Below, piece by piece: positions 1 to 7,799 of a stretch of 64,000 nt of DNA. Position 1 is the first letter of the stretch. Each line of letters begins with the position of its first letter. Source of the DNA: an uncultured Croceitalea sp. (GTDB lineage Bacteria > Bacteroidota > Bacteroidia > Flavobacteriales > Flavobacteriaceae); assembly GCA_947503285.1 (NCBI GenBank), contig CANNDD010000003.1, forward strand, positions 496,001 to 560,000. Reading direction: 5' to 3'. Below the pieces are notes generated by a model that saw nothing but the letters and a program-made list of their open reading frames with translations, was not told the DNA's origin and did not search any database. Both the position numbers and the translations under genes were made by a program.

Positions 1-231
1 ACCAGTAATTATTTCTGTGATGATTTCCCCCCCGTTACCCCGACAGTTATCGAAGAAATCGTCGCCGAAGATGGCATGGTACTTATCAATACTACTATGA
101 GTGCTGATTCCACCTCTTTTATACACGTCATTGAATTAAGCGGAATCTCGTTGGTCAGTGACAGCGGAGAACGTATTACGGACCTCACCATCAATGAATT
201 TGGCGAGGTGACCACTGCAATTTCAAATTAG
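1..231 (+). CDS. C-terminal end of a hypothetical protein (truncated by window edge)
   Basis: Frame 1 is open from the first base to a TAG at 229-231, giving 76 residues with no start inside the window. The segment is rich in Thr, Ser, Ile and acidic residues and looks like alternating beta strands. It resembles the C-terminal end of small flavobacterial secreted or lipoprotein-type hypotheticals, but I cannot name a domain. Its stop overlaps by 4 bp the stop of the convergent Smr gene, so the two genes end tail to tail with no room for a terminator. The upstream part, including any signal peptide, is outside the window. Confidence 0.6.
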   Translation, partial: TSNYFCDDFPPVTPTVIEEIVAEDGMVLINTTMSADSTSFIHVIELSGISLVSDSGERITDLTINEFGEVTTAISN

Positions 232-767
232 CCGTTTTGATAAATATAGACCTCCGTAGCGCCTAATCCGTATTTTCGGTAGTCAGCATCGTAAAAATCA
301 ACCGGATACCGTTTAAAGAGATACTTCAACTCTTCTTTTAAAACACCCTCACCTACCCCATGAATAAAGACCACCTTTTGAATACGTTTTTTAATCGCAA
401 ATTCCAATTGCCTTTTAGCGGTATCAAGCTGAAGGTTCAAAATATCGAAATTTGACATTCCACGACTTGAGGGAACCAATTGGCCAATATGCAGATCCAC
501 TTCAAACTTAGGCACGTTTCGTTCTTTTGGCTTGATGGCTTTTAAGGGCTTTCTTTTAGGTATTTCTTTGCTGTCCCTTATTTTGGCCACATCATAGTTT
601 GTAACTTCAAGTCGACCCTCGATCTTCACCAACTGCGACGCTTCAAAATCCAATAAAAAACCGTCATCGGTCTCCACGGTTATAACGTTTGCCGAAATCT
701 GTTTTACAGTACCTTTAATGTTATCATCGAGTACTTCAACCCCATCACCTTGTTTTAAAACCCCCAT
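228..767 (-). CDS. Smr/MutS2-type domain protein with DUF2027-like N-terminus
   Basis: 179 aa. The C-terminal half (about residues 90-177) is a Smr domain: the FEVDLHIGQL segment is the usual D-L-H motif, and VVFIHGVGEGVLKEEL is the conserved H-G-x-G-x-G loop. Smr domains are nucleic-acid binding and often nicking endonucleases in DNA or RNA quality control. The N-terminal half (residues 1-80) is a small beta-rich region starting GVLKQGDGVEVLDD, as in the DUF2027 proteins of Bacteroidota. There is no signal peptide, so it is cytoplasmic. The gene is single, convergent with the partial gene on its 3' side and divergent from the DUF2752 gene. The specific substrate is unknown. Confidence 0.85.
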   Translation of the reverse strand: MGVLKQGDGVEVLDDNIKGTVKQISANVITVETDDGFLLDFEASQLVKIEGRLEVTNYDVAKIRDSKEIPKRKPLKAIKPKERNVPKFEVDLHIGQLVPSSRGMSNFDILNLQLDTAKRQLEFAIKKRIQKVVFIHGVGEGVLKEELKYLFKRYPVDFYDADYRKYGLGATEVYIYQNG

Positions 768-898
768 AACTAATCAGTTGAACCAAAAAATATTTTTGAC
801 TGGCATTACTTTTCAAAAATAATGGTATTTTCAACTTCGAAATACAAACCAATCACTTGAAGTACAGTTTTTACATTCTATTGGTGGCCACCGATTAT

Positions 899-1162
899 AT
901 GTTGCCTTGTTTTAGCAAACAACTCTTTGGTATTGATTGCCCCGGTTGTGGTTTGCAACGATCTATCGTATTCTTATTTCAAGGGGAGTTTTTAGAAGCA
1001 CTAAAGATGTACCCAGCAATATATACCTTGCTACCGCTTCTCGGTATCGTAGTCGCGAACAAAGTATTTGGCTTCAAGAGGGCAAATACCTCGATTACCG
1101 CCTTTGGCATTGCCAGTGTTATTTTAATACTAATCAATTTTATTTTTAAACTATCACACTAA
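899..1162 (+). CDS. DUF2752 membrane protein
   Basis: 87 aa from the ATG at 899. A longer reading from TTG at 857 (101 aa) is possible, but family members usually begin just before the MLPC segment. The core shows the DUF2752 signature FGIDCPGCGLQRS, with three cysteines in a C-x5-P-x-x-C arrangement close to the first membrane segment, followed by two hydrophobic helices (about residues 35-55 and 65-85). Function is unknown; the Cys-rich motif suggests metal or redox chemistry at the inner membrane. It lies 12 bp upstream of two CCC-motif membrane proteins in the same direction, an arrangement I regard as a small conserved flavobacterial membrane operon. Confidence 0.8.
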   Translation: MLPCFSKQLFGIDCPGCGLQRSIVFLFQGEFLEALKMYPAIYTLLPLLGIVVANKVFGFKRANTSITAFGIASVILILINFIFKLSH

Positions 1163-1174
1163 ACAGTTTATATC

Positions 1175-1513
1175 ATGGAACAAAAAAAACTACCAAACGG
1201 GGTATTGATAATCGTACTTGGCATCTTCGGATTTCTTTGTTGCTGTGCTGGCCCTGTTGGCGCAATACCTGCCGGAATCGGTTTTTTTCTAGCGCGAAAA
1301 TCAGAGAAGCTTTATAAGGAAAATCCCGAAGGGTATGACAATTTCGGGCAAATCAAAACTGGAAAAATAATCACCCTTATTGCTTTGATATTAAGCTTAT
1401 TGATGGTTGCAAGATGGACTTATATTATTGTTGATGCCGGTGGTATCGGTGAATTTATAGAAGTTTTCAAAGAAGCATATCAACAAGGTTTGGAACAATA
1501 CGGAAATCAATAA
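1175..1513 (+). CDS. CCC-motif membrane protein (first of two paralogues)
   Basis: 112 aa with two predicted membrane helices (about residues 8-38 and 65-88). The first helix contains the run GFLCCCAGPVGAIPAGIGFF, the three consecutive cysteines that name this Bacteroidota family. Between the helices is a short polar loop, KSEKLYKENPEGYDNFGQIKTGKI, whose pattern (xLYxxNPxxYxxxxxxKTGKI) recurs in the next gene. The function is not known. It sits between a DUF2752 gene and its own paralogue and probably shares a transcript with them, ending at the terminator at 1833-1866. Confidence 0.8.
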   Translation: MEQKKLPNGVLIIVLGIFGFLCCCAGPVGAIPAGIGFFLARKSEKLYKENPEGYDNFGQIKTGKIITLIALILSLLMVARWTYIIVDAGGIGEFIEVFKEAYQQGLEQYGNQ

Positions 1514-1520
1514 CCCAATT

Positions 1521-1829
1521 ATGAATCAACAAGCACTACCTGGCGCAAGTACGGTACTTATCATGGGAATTATCTCCATCGTCGGCTCCATTTTTTGTTG
1601 TGGGCCTTTTGCTGTTGTCTTTAGTATCATCGGCCTGGTGAAAGCCAAAAGCGCAGAAAAATTATTTCATGACAATCCCGAACTTTACAGTGATTACAGC
1701 AATGTAAAAACAGGTAAAATACTTTGCTATATTGGATTGGGACTATCACTGATCATGCTTATTCTTGGAATCATTTACTTTGGTGTCATATTCGCAATGA
1801 TCGCTTCAGGCGATTTCAATAATCTATAA
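1521..1829 (+). CDS. CCC-motif membrane protein (second paralogue)
   Basis: 102 aa starting 7 bp after the preceding stop. It is built like its neighbour: helix 1 with FCCGPFAVVFSIIGLVKAKS, the loop SAEKLFHDNPELYSDYSNVKTGKI, then a second helix. One cysteine of the CCC run is replaced by Phe (FCC). The shared loop pattern shows the two genes arose by duplication. Both are predicted inner-membrane proteins of unknown role. A strong hairpin terminator begins 3 bp after the stop codon. Confidence 0.8.
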   Translation: MNQQALPGASTVLIMGIISIVGSIFCCGPFAVVFSIIGLVKAKSAEKLFHDNPELYSDYSNVKTGKILCYIGLGLSLIMLILGIIYFGVIFAMIASGDFNNL

Positions 1830-1832
1830 AAT

Positions 1833-1866
1833 AAAAAGGCCCAATCTGTTGATTGGGCCTTTTTTT
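1833..1866. terminator. Bidirectional rho-independent terminator between CCC-motif gene and recQ
   Basis: Perfect 9-bp stem GGCCCAATC (1838-1846) / GATTGGGCC (1851-1859) with loop TGTT, flanked by A5 on the left and T7 on the right. It can terminate the plus-strand operon and recQ from the other side; it abuts the recQ stop codon. Confidence 0.9.
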
Positions 1867-4075
1867 AATTTGCTACCTCGCTCATAAATTTCAATCGATA
1901 GATCCGAAGTTCTTCTTCTTCATATTCCCCATCAAACTCTTCTATGGCATCATCTATGGCATCAGTTTCAGCCTCAATGAAATAGTCGTGTATTTCTTCT
2001 TGTTGGTCTTCATCCAATATTTCATCGACCCAATACGCTAAATTCAGTTTCGTGCCACTGAATACGATCTGTTCCATCTCTTTGATAAGTTGGGGTATTT
2101 CCAATCCCTTGGCTGAGGCAATATCATCTAAGGGGAGCTTTCGGTCCACATTTTGAATGATATAAAGCTTTAGCCCTGAATTCGCCCCAGTACTTTTCAC
2201 TACCAAATCATCGGGCCGTACGATATCATTCTCTTCAACATACGAACTTATCAACGTAACAAAAGGTTTCCCATATTTTTTTGCCTTTCCTTCCCCTACA
2301 CCATGAATATTCAATAATTCTTCCATGGATATAGGATACTTCAAGGCCATATCATCTAAAGAAGGGTCCTGAAACACTACGAATGGTGGCACGTCATTCT
2401 TTTTGGCTTCTTTTTTTCTTAAGTCTTTAAGAAGCTTCAATAAATTTTCGTCGGCTACACCCCCTGAAGATTTCGCGGCGGTAATGATGGCATCATTATT
2501 TTCTTCGCTATAAACATGGTCTTTGGTCATCATAAACGATTTGGGGTTACTTAGGTAATCCATCCCCTCTTTTGTGACATGTAAAACACCGTATTGCTCA
2601 ATTTCCTTTTTTAAAAGACCGGCAACCAAGACTTGTCTTGTAAGCGCCATCCAAAACGCCTCATCATGGCCTGAACCAATACCAAAAAAATCCTTTTCAT
2701 CCGTTTTATGTGATGAAATCAAAGCATTTGTCTTTCCGACCAGGGCTTTTACGATTTCTTTGGTCTTAAACTTTTCCATAGTCCCTTTTACCACGGTCAA
2801 AAGCTTGACCACTTCTTTCCTAGCCTCTTCCTTAGGTTTCGGATTGCGGGCATTATCATCCATATCGGCACCCTCACCATTGACCTCATCATAGTTTTCC
2901 CCAAAGTAGTGCAAGATGAATTTACGTCTTGACATGGAGGTCTCGGCATAGGCAACTATCTCTTGCAAGAGTGCATTACCAACTTCTTGCTCTGCCACTG
3001 GTTTGCCAGACATGAACTTTTCTAGTTTTTCTACGTCTTTATAGGAATAATAAGCAAGACAATGGCCTTCTCCCCCATCTCGACCTGCCCTACCGGTCTC
3101 TTGGTAATAGCTCTCAATACTTTTAGGGATGTCATGATGGATCACGAAACGAACATCGGGCTTATCGATGCCCATTCCGAAAGCGATAGTGGCAACGACG
3201 ACATCAACATCTTCCATCAAGAACATGTCTTGGTATTTTGATCGTGTTTTTGCATCAAAACCAGCGTGGTAGGGAACCGCGCTTATACCATTGACCTGTA
3301 ATACCTGTGCCAGTTCTTCAACCCGTTTTCTACTTAGACAATAAATAATACCCGATTTACCTTGGTTTTGCTTGATAAAACGAATGATATCGGCATCGAC
3401 ATTTTTAGTCTTGGGTCGTACCTCGTAAAACAAATTAGGCCTATTGAATGATGCTTTGAACACTTTTGCATCGTTCATACCCAGGTTTTTGATAATGTCT
3501 TCTTGCACCTTTGGTGTGGCCGTGGCCGTTAAACCGATGATAGGTATATTTTCATCTAAACGCCCAATAATATTCTTTAGGTTTCGATACTCTGGTCGAA
3601 AATCATGGCCCCATTCTGAAATACAGTGGGCCTCATCTACCGCTACGAAGGAGAGTTTTACCGTTTGTAAAAAATCAACATATTCTTCTTTCGTCAAAGA
3701 TTCCGGTGCCACATATAAAAGTTTCGTGACCCCGTTGGTAATATCTTGTTTAACCTGTTTTACCTCAGTTTTGTTCAAAGAAGAATTAAGAACATGGGCG
3801 ATACCGTGTTCAGATGACACCCCCCTTATCGCGTCAACTTGATTCTTCATTAAGGCAATAAGCGGTGAGACCACAATCGCAGTGCCATCTTGCATTATGG
3901 CCGGTAACTGATAACACAAAGATTTACCCCCTCCGGTAGGCATGATCACGAAAGTGTCGTTACGTGCCAAAATATTTGTAATTACTTCTTCTTGAAGTCC
4001 CTTGAACTTTGAAAAACCAAAGTATTTTTTTAATGCATCGTGCAAATCAGCTAGCGTAGAACCCATTTTCAGCAT
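1865..4075 (-). CDS. recQ: ATP-dependent DNA helicase RecQ, zinc-cysteine-less variant
   Basis: 736 aa superfamily 2 helicase that unwinds DNA in recombinational repair. Visible motifs: Walker A PTGGGKSLCYQ (46-56), DEAH in VDEAHCISEWGHDF (146-159), TATAT motif III (184-188), motif VI QETGRAGRDG (325-334). The RQC region follows: SRRKFILHYFGENYDE at 382-397 aligns with the family zinc-binding segment, but all four cysteines that hold zinc in E. coli RecQ are absent. Residues about 540-615 match an HRDC domain (the helix-hairpin IHGVGEGKAKKYG is clear), and the tail is strongly acidic. At 736 aa it is longer than E. coli RecQ (about 610). ATG at 4075 is used; ATG at 4066 is an alternative. The gene is divergent from kdsD. 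Confidence 0.95.
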   Translation of the reverse strand: MLKMGSTLADLHDALKKYFGFSKFKGLQEEVITNILARNDTFVIMPTGGGKSLCYQLPAIMQDGTAIVVSPLIALMKNQVDAIRGVSSEHGIAHVLNSSLNKTEVKQVKQDITNGVTKLLYVAPESLTKEEYVDFLQTVKLSFVAVDEAHCISEWGHDFRPEYRNLKNIIGRLDENIPIIGLTATATPKVQEDIIKNLGMNDAKVFKASFNRPNLFYEVRPKTKNVDADIIRFIKQNQGKSGIIYCLSRKRVEELAQVLQVNGISAVPYHAGFDAKTRSKYQDMFLMEDVDVVVATIAFGMGIDKPDVRFVIHHDIPKSIESYYQETGRAGRDGGEGHCLAYYSYKDVEKLEKFMSGKPVAEQEVGNALLQEIVAYAETSMSRRKFILHYFGENYDEVNGEGADMDDNARNPKPKEEARKEVVKLLTVVKGTMEKFKTKEIVKALVGKTNALISSHKTDEKDFFGIGSGHDEAFWMALTRQVLVAGLLKKEIEQYGVLHVTKEGMDYLSNPKSFMMTKDHVYSEENNDAIITAAKSSGGVADENLLKLLKDLRKKEAKKNDVPPFVVFQDPSLDDMALKYPISMEELLNIHGVGEGKAKKYGKPFVTLISSYVEENDIVRPDDLVVKSTGANSGLKLYIIQNVDRKLPLDDIASAKGLEIPQLIKEMEQIVFSGTKLNLAYWVDEILDEDQQEEIHDYFIEAETDAIDDAIEEFDGEYEEEELRIYRLKFMSEVAN

Positions 4076-4194
4076 TCAATTAATAAAAACAGTTGTAGGT
4101 GCCATCTCTTTTTTTGAAGAAAAGGGGTCGGTAATCATGTATTCGATGGCATCCTTTTTATTACAAATAATCAGTAAATACAATTACGTTTGTT

Positions 4195-4202
4195 TAATTT
4201 TG
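4195..4202 (+). promoter_or_regulatory. -7 box (TAATTTTG) upstream of kdsD
   Basis: Exact match to the Bacteroidota -7 consensus TAnnTTTG in the recQ/kdsD intergenic region. No clear -33 TTG is seen. Transcription would start near 4208, after the TTG at 4190, so the long reading of kdsD from 4190 is unlikely. Confidence 0.5.
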
Positions 4203-4258
4203 TAATCTTAAAGATAAGACAATCTTTTAGTAAAACAACCCAAAACAGCAATATTACA

Positions 4259-5224
4259 TTGAAGCTTGACAACTCCATTCTTGGCATTGCAAAAGAAACT
4301 ATCGAGAACGAGAGTGATGCTATAAAAGGTTTAATTCCATTACTGGATGGCAATTTTGAAAATGCCGTTAACTGTATTCTAGCCTCGAATGGAAGGGTGG
4401 TGGTCTCCGGAGTAGGAAAAAGCGCCTTGATCGCATCTAAAATAGTAGCTACGTTCAATTCAACGGGAACGCCGGCAATCTTCATGCATGCCGCAGATGC
4501 CATTCATGGTGATTTAGGAACGGTTCAAAAAAACGATGTGGTCATCTGTATCTCAAAAAGCGGGAATACCGAAGAGATCAAAATGTTGATCCCGCTTATA
4601 AAAAGAGGTGATAACCGCTTAATAGGTATTACGGGTAATATGGAATCCATTTTGGCCAAACAGTCAGATTTCACCTTGAACACCTATGTTGAAAAAGAGG
4701 CCTGCCCCAACAATTTGGCCCCAACGACCAGTACTACGGCGCAATTGGTCATGGGTGATGCCTTGGCCATATGCCTCTTGAAATTGAGAGGCTTCAGTAG
4801 TGCCGATTTTGCAAAATACCACCCTGGTGGCTCCTTGGGTAAAAAGCTCTACTTGCGGGTTTCAGATATTGTGGATAACAATCAAAAACCGCAAGTGTTC
4901 ACAGATTCAAAAGTCAAAGAGGTGATTGTTGAGATCTCTGAGAAAATGCTAGGGGTGACCGCGGTTCTTGAGGGTCAGGATGTAGTCGGAATCGTGACGG
5001 ATGGCGATATTAGAAGAATGCTTAACAAGTATGAGAATATCGGTGGCCTTACCGCGAAGGATATCATGACCAAGGGACCAAAGACCATACATCCTGATGT
5101 TTTGGCGATAAAGGCATTAGAAGCAATGCAAGAGAAGGGAATTTCACAATTGTTGGTCATGGATAAAACAAGATATATGGGTGTCATCCATATTCATAAT
5201 TTAATAAATGAAGGTATTTTATAA
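4259..5224 (+). CDS. kdsD: Arabinose-5-phosphate isomerase, KpsF/GutQ family (KdsD)
   Basis: Converts ribulose-5-phosphate to arabinose-5-phosphate, the first step to the LPS sugar Kdo, in the cytoplasm. The N-terminal SIS domain has GVGKSALIASKIVATFNSTG and SKSGNTEEI, the sugar-phosphate binding serine loop, and later KYHPGGSLGKKL, typical of the KpsF family. Two CBS domains fill the C-terminal third (VVGIVTDGDIRRML, then AKDIMTKGPKTI). The TTG at 4259 gives LKLDNSILGIAKETI as the N-terminus and 321 aa, a usual family length; an upstream TTG at 4190 would add 23 unconserved residues across the likely promoter. The stop overlaps the tatC ATG by one base (TAATG), implying translational coupling. 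Confidence 0.9.
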   Translation: MKLDNSILGIAKETIENESDAIKGLIPLLDGNFENAVNCILASNGRVVVSGVGKSALIASKIVATFNSTGTPAIFMHAADAIHGDLGTVQKNDVVICISKSGNTEEIKMLIPLIKRGDNRLIGITGNMESILAKQSDFTLNTYVEKEACPNNLAPTTSTTAQLVMGDALAICLLKLRGFSSADFAKYHPGGSLGKKLYLRVSDIVDNNQKPQVFTDSKVKEVIVEISEKMLGVTAVLEGQDVVGIVTDGDIRRMLNKYENIGGLTAKDIMTKGPKTIHPDVLAIKALEAMQEKGISQLLVMDKTRYMGVIHIHNLINEGIL

Positions 5225-6063
5225 TGGCGGAAGCGACTAAAAATCCTGATGAAATGTCCTTTTTGGATCATTTGGAAGAACTGCGTTGGCATTTGATACG
5301 CTCCATTTTAGCTATCGTCATTGTTGGATGCGTGGCATTTACGATGAGGGGTTTTATTTTCGACACGGTTCTTTTCGGCCCCAAAAAGATGGATTTTCCG
5401 ACATACCAGTTCTTCTGTAGCATTGCGACCTTCTTCAAGATTACATCAGAGTTCTGTGCGGACACATTGCCATTTACCATTCAGAATAGGACCATGGCCG
5501 GCCAGTTTTCGGCACACATCTGGACCTCAATATGGGCAGGCTTCATAGTCTCATTTCCATATGTCTTATGGGAAATCTGGCGGTTTATCAGCCCTGGCCT
5601 GCATCAAAACGAGCGTAGACATTCACGAGGGTTTATTCTTGTTGCATCGGCTTTATTCTTTTTAGGGGTGCTGTTCGGCTATTATGTGGTGGCCCCCCTT
5701 TCGATTAACTTCTTAGGTACTTATCAGGTCAGTAAAGAGGTGTTGAACGAAATTGATATTAGCAGTTTTATTGCAACGGTAAGGGCTTCTGTAATTGCTT
5801 GTGGTATCATGTTCGAACTTCCCATTATCATTTACTTCTTGACTAAAGTCGGTTTGGTCACACCGGAAATATTGAAAAAGTACCGAAAAATAGCTTTAGT
5901 GGTCGTTCTTATCTTATCAGCGGTCATTACACCACCTGATGTTACAAGTCAGATCGTGGTATCCATACCTGTACTGATATTATACCAGGTAAGTATCCAC
6001 ATTTCAAAATTGGTTGTCAAACGCGATGCCAAAAAAGAGGCAAAGAGTGCGCTGGGGCGGTAA
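5224..6063 (+). CDS. tatC: Sec-independent protein translocase TatC
   Basis: 279 aa polytopic inner-membrane core subunit of the twin-arginine translocon, which recognises RR signal peptides and exports folded proteins. The N-terminus MSFLDHLEELRWHLIRS is the hallmark cytoplasmic segment that contacts the signal peptide. Further family signals are the F-x-x-P motif (SFPYVLWEIWRFISPGL), then GVLFGYYVVAPLSINFL, then FELPIIIYFLTKVGLV. Six membrane helices are expected. A longer periplasmic loop (about residues 40-95, Cys-rich) is larger than in E. coli TatC (258 aa). Co-translated with kdsD; lptB follows after 119 bp with its own promoter. No tatA/B gene lies here. Confidence 0.95.
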   Translation: MAEATKNPDEMSFLDHLEELRWHLIRSILAIVIVGCVAFTMRGFIFDTVLFGPKKMDFPTYQFFCSIATFFKITSEFCADTLPFTIQNRTMAGQFSAHIWTSIWAGFIVSFPYVLWEIWRFISPGLHQNERRHSRGFILVASALFFLGVLFGYYVVAPLSINFLGTYQVSKEVLNEIDISSFIATVRASVIACGIMFELPIIIYFLTKVGLVTPEILKKYRKIALVVVLILSAVITPPDVTSQIVVSIPVLILYQVSIHISKLVVKRDAKKEAKSALGR

Positions 6064-6146
6064 AAATTCGACCTTTCAAATTTAACATTACCTTGCTTGG
6101 TGCGTACTGCAAGGAATCAAGAAGATAAAAAAATCACAAAGACCGA

Positions 6147-6175
6147 TTTGTTAAAACAGATTATGTTTAGTTTTG
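6147..6175 (+). promoter_or_regulatory. Promoter of lptB (TTTG-N17-TAGTTTTG)
   Basis: A -33 TTTG at 6147-6150 and a -7 box TAGTTTTG at 6168-6175, spaced 17 bp. A start site 5-8 nt after the -7 box falls at 6180-6183, on the lptB start codon itself, so the message may be leaderless or nearly so. Confidence 0.55.
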
Positions 6176-6182
6176 ATACTTG

Positions 6183-6923
6183 ATGAAGCTACGAGCAGAA
6201 AATATTATGAAGGCCTACAGGGGCCGAAAGGTTGTAAAAGGAATTTCTTTAGAGGTCAACCAAGGTGAAATCGTGGGTCTGCTGGGCCCAAACGGTGCCG
6301 GTAAGACCACTTCGTTCTATATGATCGTTGGTTTGATCAAACCAAACGGTGGCCATATCTTTTTAGATGATATGGAAATCACCGATTTTCCAATGTACAA
6401 AAGGGCACAAAACGGTATTGGATATTTAGCCCAAGAAGCTTCGGTATTCAGAAAACTGAGTATCGAAAAAAATATCTTAAGCGTACTTCAAACTACTGCA
6501 CTTTCTAAAAAGGAGCAACACATGAAAATGGAGTCGCTTATTGACGAGTTTGGCCTAGGGCATATTCGTAAAAGTCGTGGAGATCTTTTATCGGGTGGTG
6601 AACGCAGACGTACCGAGATTGCAAGGGCACTGGCGACAGATCCCAAATTTATTTTGTTGGATGAGCCCTTTGCGGGCGTTGATCCTGTCGCAGTGGAGGA
6701 TATACAGCGTATTGTGGCCCAATTAAAGGATAAGAATATCGGTATTTTAATCACCGATCATAATGTACAAGAGACACTTGCCATCACAGAGCGGTCTTAT
6801 CTCATGTTCGAAGGTGGTATCTTAAAAGCCGGCATACCCGAAGATTTAGCCAAAGACGAAATGGTTCGCAAGGTTTATTTAGGACAAAACTTTGAACTTC
6901 GAAAAAAGAAATTGGATTTTTAG
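6183..6923 (+). CDS. lptB: LPS export ABC transporter ATPase LptB
   Basis: 246 aa. Energises extraction of LPS from the inner membrane by LptFG. Walker A GPNGAGKTT (35-43), Q-loop Q84 in YLAQEASVFRKLS, ABC signature LLSGGERRRTEIARAL (135-150), Walker B FILLDEPFAGVDP (156-168), H-loop in ITDHNV. The sequence YLAQEASVFRKLSIEKNI and the unusual RRRTEIARAL signature are typical of LptB rather than other ABC ATPases. ATG at 6183 is preferred over the TTG at 6180. It follows kdsD and tatC, so two LPS genes are clustered; lptFG is not in this window. Confidence 0.95.
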   Translation: MKLRAENIMKAYRGRKVVKGISLEVNQGEIVGLLGPNGAGKTTSFYMIVGLIKPNGGHIFLDDMEITDFPMYKRAQNGIGYLAQEASVFRKLSIEKNILSVLQTTALSKKEQHMKMESLIDEFGLGHIRKSRGDLLSGGERRRTEIARALATDPKFILLDEPFAGVDPVAVEDIQRIVAQLKDKNIGILITDHNVQETLAITERSYLMFEGGILKAGIPEDLAKDEMVRKVYLGQNFELRKKKLDF

Positions 6924-7741
6924 CTACTTCACACCAAAGGTCAGCGTCGCCCAATTCGATTCATAATCAACACCCTCTTCTGGGCTTTTTACCATATGTA
7001 TCGTCGCAACGTACCAATTACCCGCTTGGGTCGGAATCATTGTCATTATCCCATTTTCGTCGGTTTTAGTAGAACTTTCGTTTTCATGGGCATCTATACC
7101 TGGTACGGAAGTACTGTAATGAACAACATGGTTTGATAATGGTTGGTCACTACTTAAAAATTTATAACGCATCGGTTCATGCACCTTTAAATTATAGGGG
7201 TTGCCAATAGTAACAATTCTACGGGATACCCAAATACCGTGTTGAACCCTTTCGTTCTTTTATCGCTGACCTGAAGTAAGGGTTTTACGTGTTTTGAATA
7301 ATTTTCTTTCGCATCTTTATCAAGGCTTCCGTTTTCTTCCCTTTCTTTAATGGTATCGAACAATCCCTCATGTTCTAAGTAATCGTTAAACGCTTTGGCA
7401 TCGAGTTCGATCATTTTGGGCAGGGTCGAAATTCATACAACATAAGTTCATGTCATGCCTGACTCAAATTTCAAATAGGTAACGGCATCTTTATCGTAAT
7501 AATCCGATTGAAATAAAGTACCTATTATTCGGGCATCGGAAATACGGTCTCTGGTAATTTTATTCCCACTCTTATCAAAAGTTATTTTTATAAAGAACTC
7601 GTTTAAACTTTTTGGATTGAATCGAATCTGCCTCACCGGCAGGCAGGAATCAGACATTTTTTGCCCATTCGAAGACTTTTTTGAGGTGCATCGGCCTACC
7701 GAACGGGTAGGTAGCAGGACTACGGAATGAAAAAAAGACAT
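6924..7741 (-). pseudogene. DUF4198 domain protein, broken by two stops and a frameshift
   Basis: Read on the minus strand, three blocks together make a DUF4198 protein. Block 1 (7448 to about 7620) reads FDKSGNKITRDRISDARIIG and runs to LKFESGMT. A TGA at 7450-7448 is followed in the same frame by TYVV, a second TGA at 7435-7433, then ISTLPKMIELDAKAFNDYLE. Both TGAs fall where the family has Gly, so each fits a GGA-to-TGA change. Block 2 runs to GYPVELLLLATP; there one base is missing in a C4 run (plus-strand GGGG at 7197-7200), and block 3 (6924-7184) continues as YNLKVHEPMRYKFLSSDQPL to ESNWATLTFGVK, the normal family end. The N-terminus above about 7625 is replaced by hairpin repeat sequence. 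Intact members are exported proteins of unknown function. Confidence 0.85.
7625..7713. repeat. Dispersed hairpin repeat inside the DUF4198 pseudogene
   Basis: Two hairpins: CTGCCT (7628-7633) / AGGCAG (7641-7646) with a 7-base loop, and CCTACC (7695-7700) / GGTAGG (7706-7711) with a 5-base loop. The first, read on the minus strand as CCTGCCT-N7-AGGCAG-A-TTCGAT, matches the hairpin at 13341-13367 including the TTCGAT flank. It is a member of a dispersed palindromic repeat family. Confidence 0.6.
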
Positions 7742-7799
7742 AAAGTGGGTAAAAAGGGCAATTTTTAAACCAATTAAAAAAGTTTAGGCGAGTTCAGTA

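Noticed and set aside
7448-7741. 97-aa ORF as a separate hypothetical gene
   Set aside because: Its C-terminal half is part of the DUF4198 pseudogene and its N-terminal half is hairpin repeat sequence; there is no independent gene.
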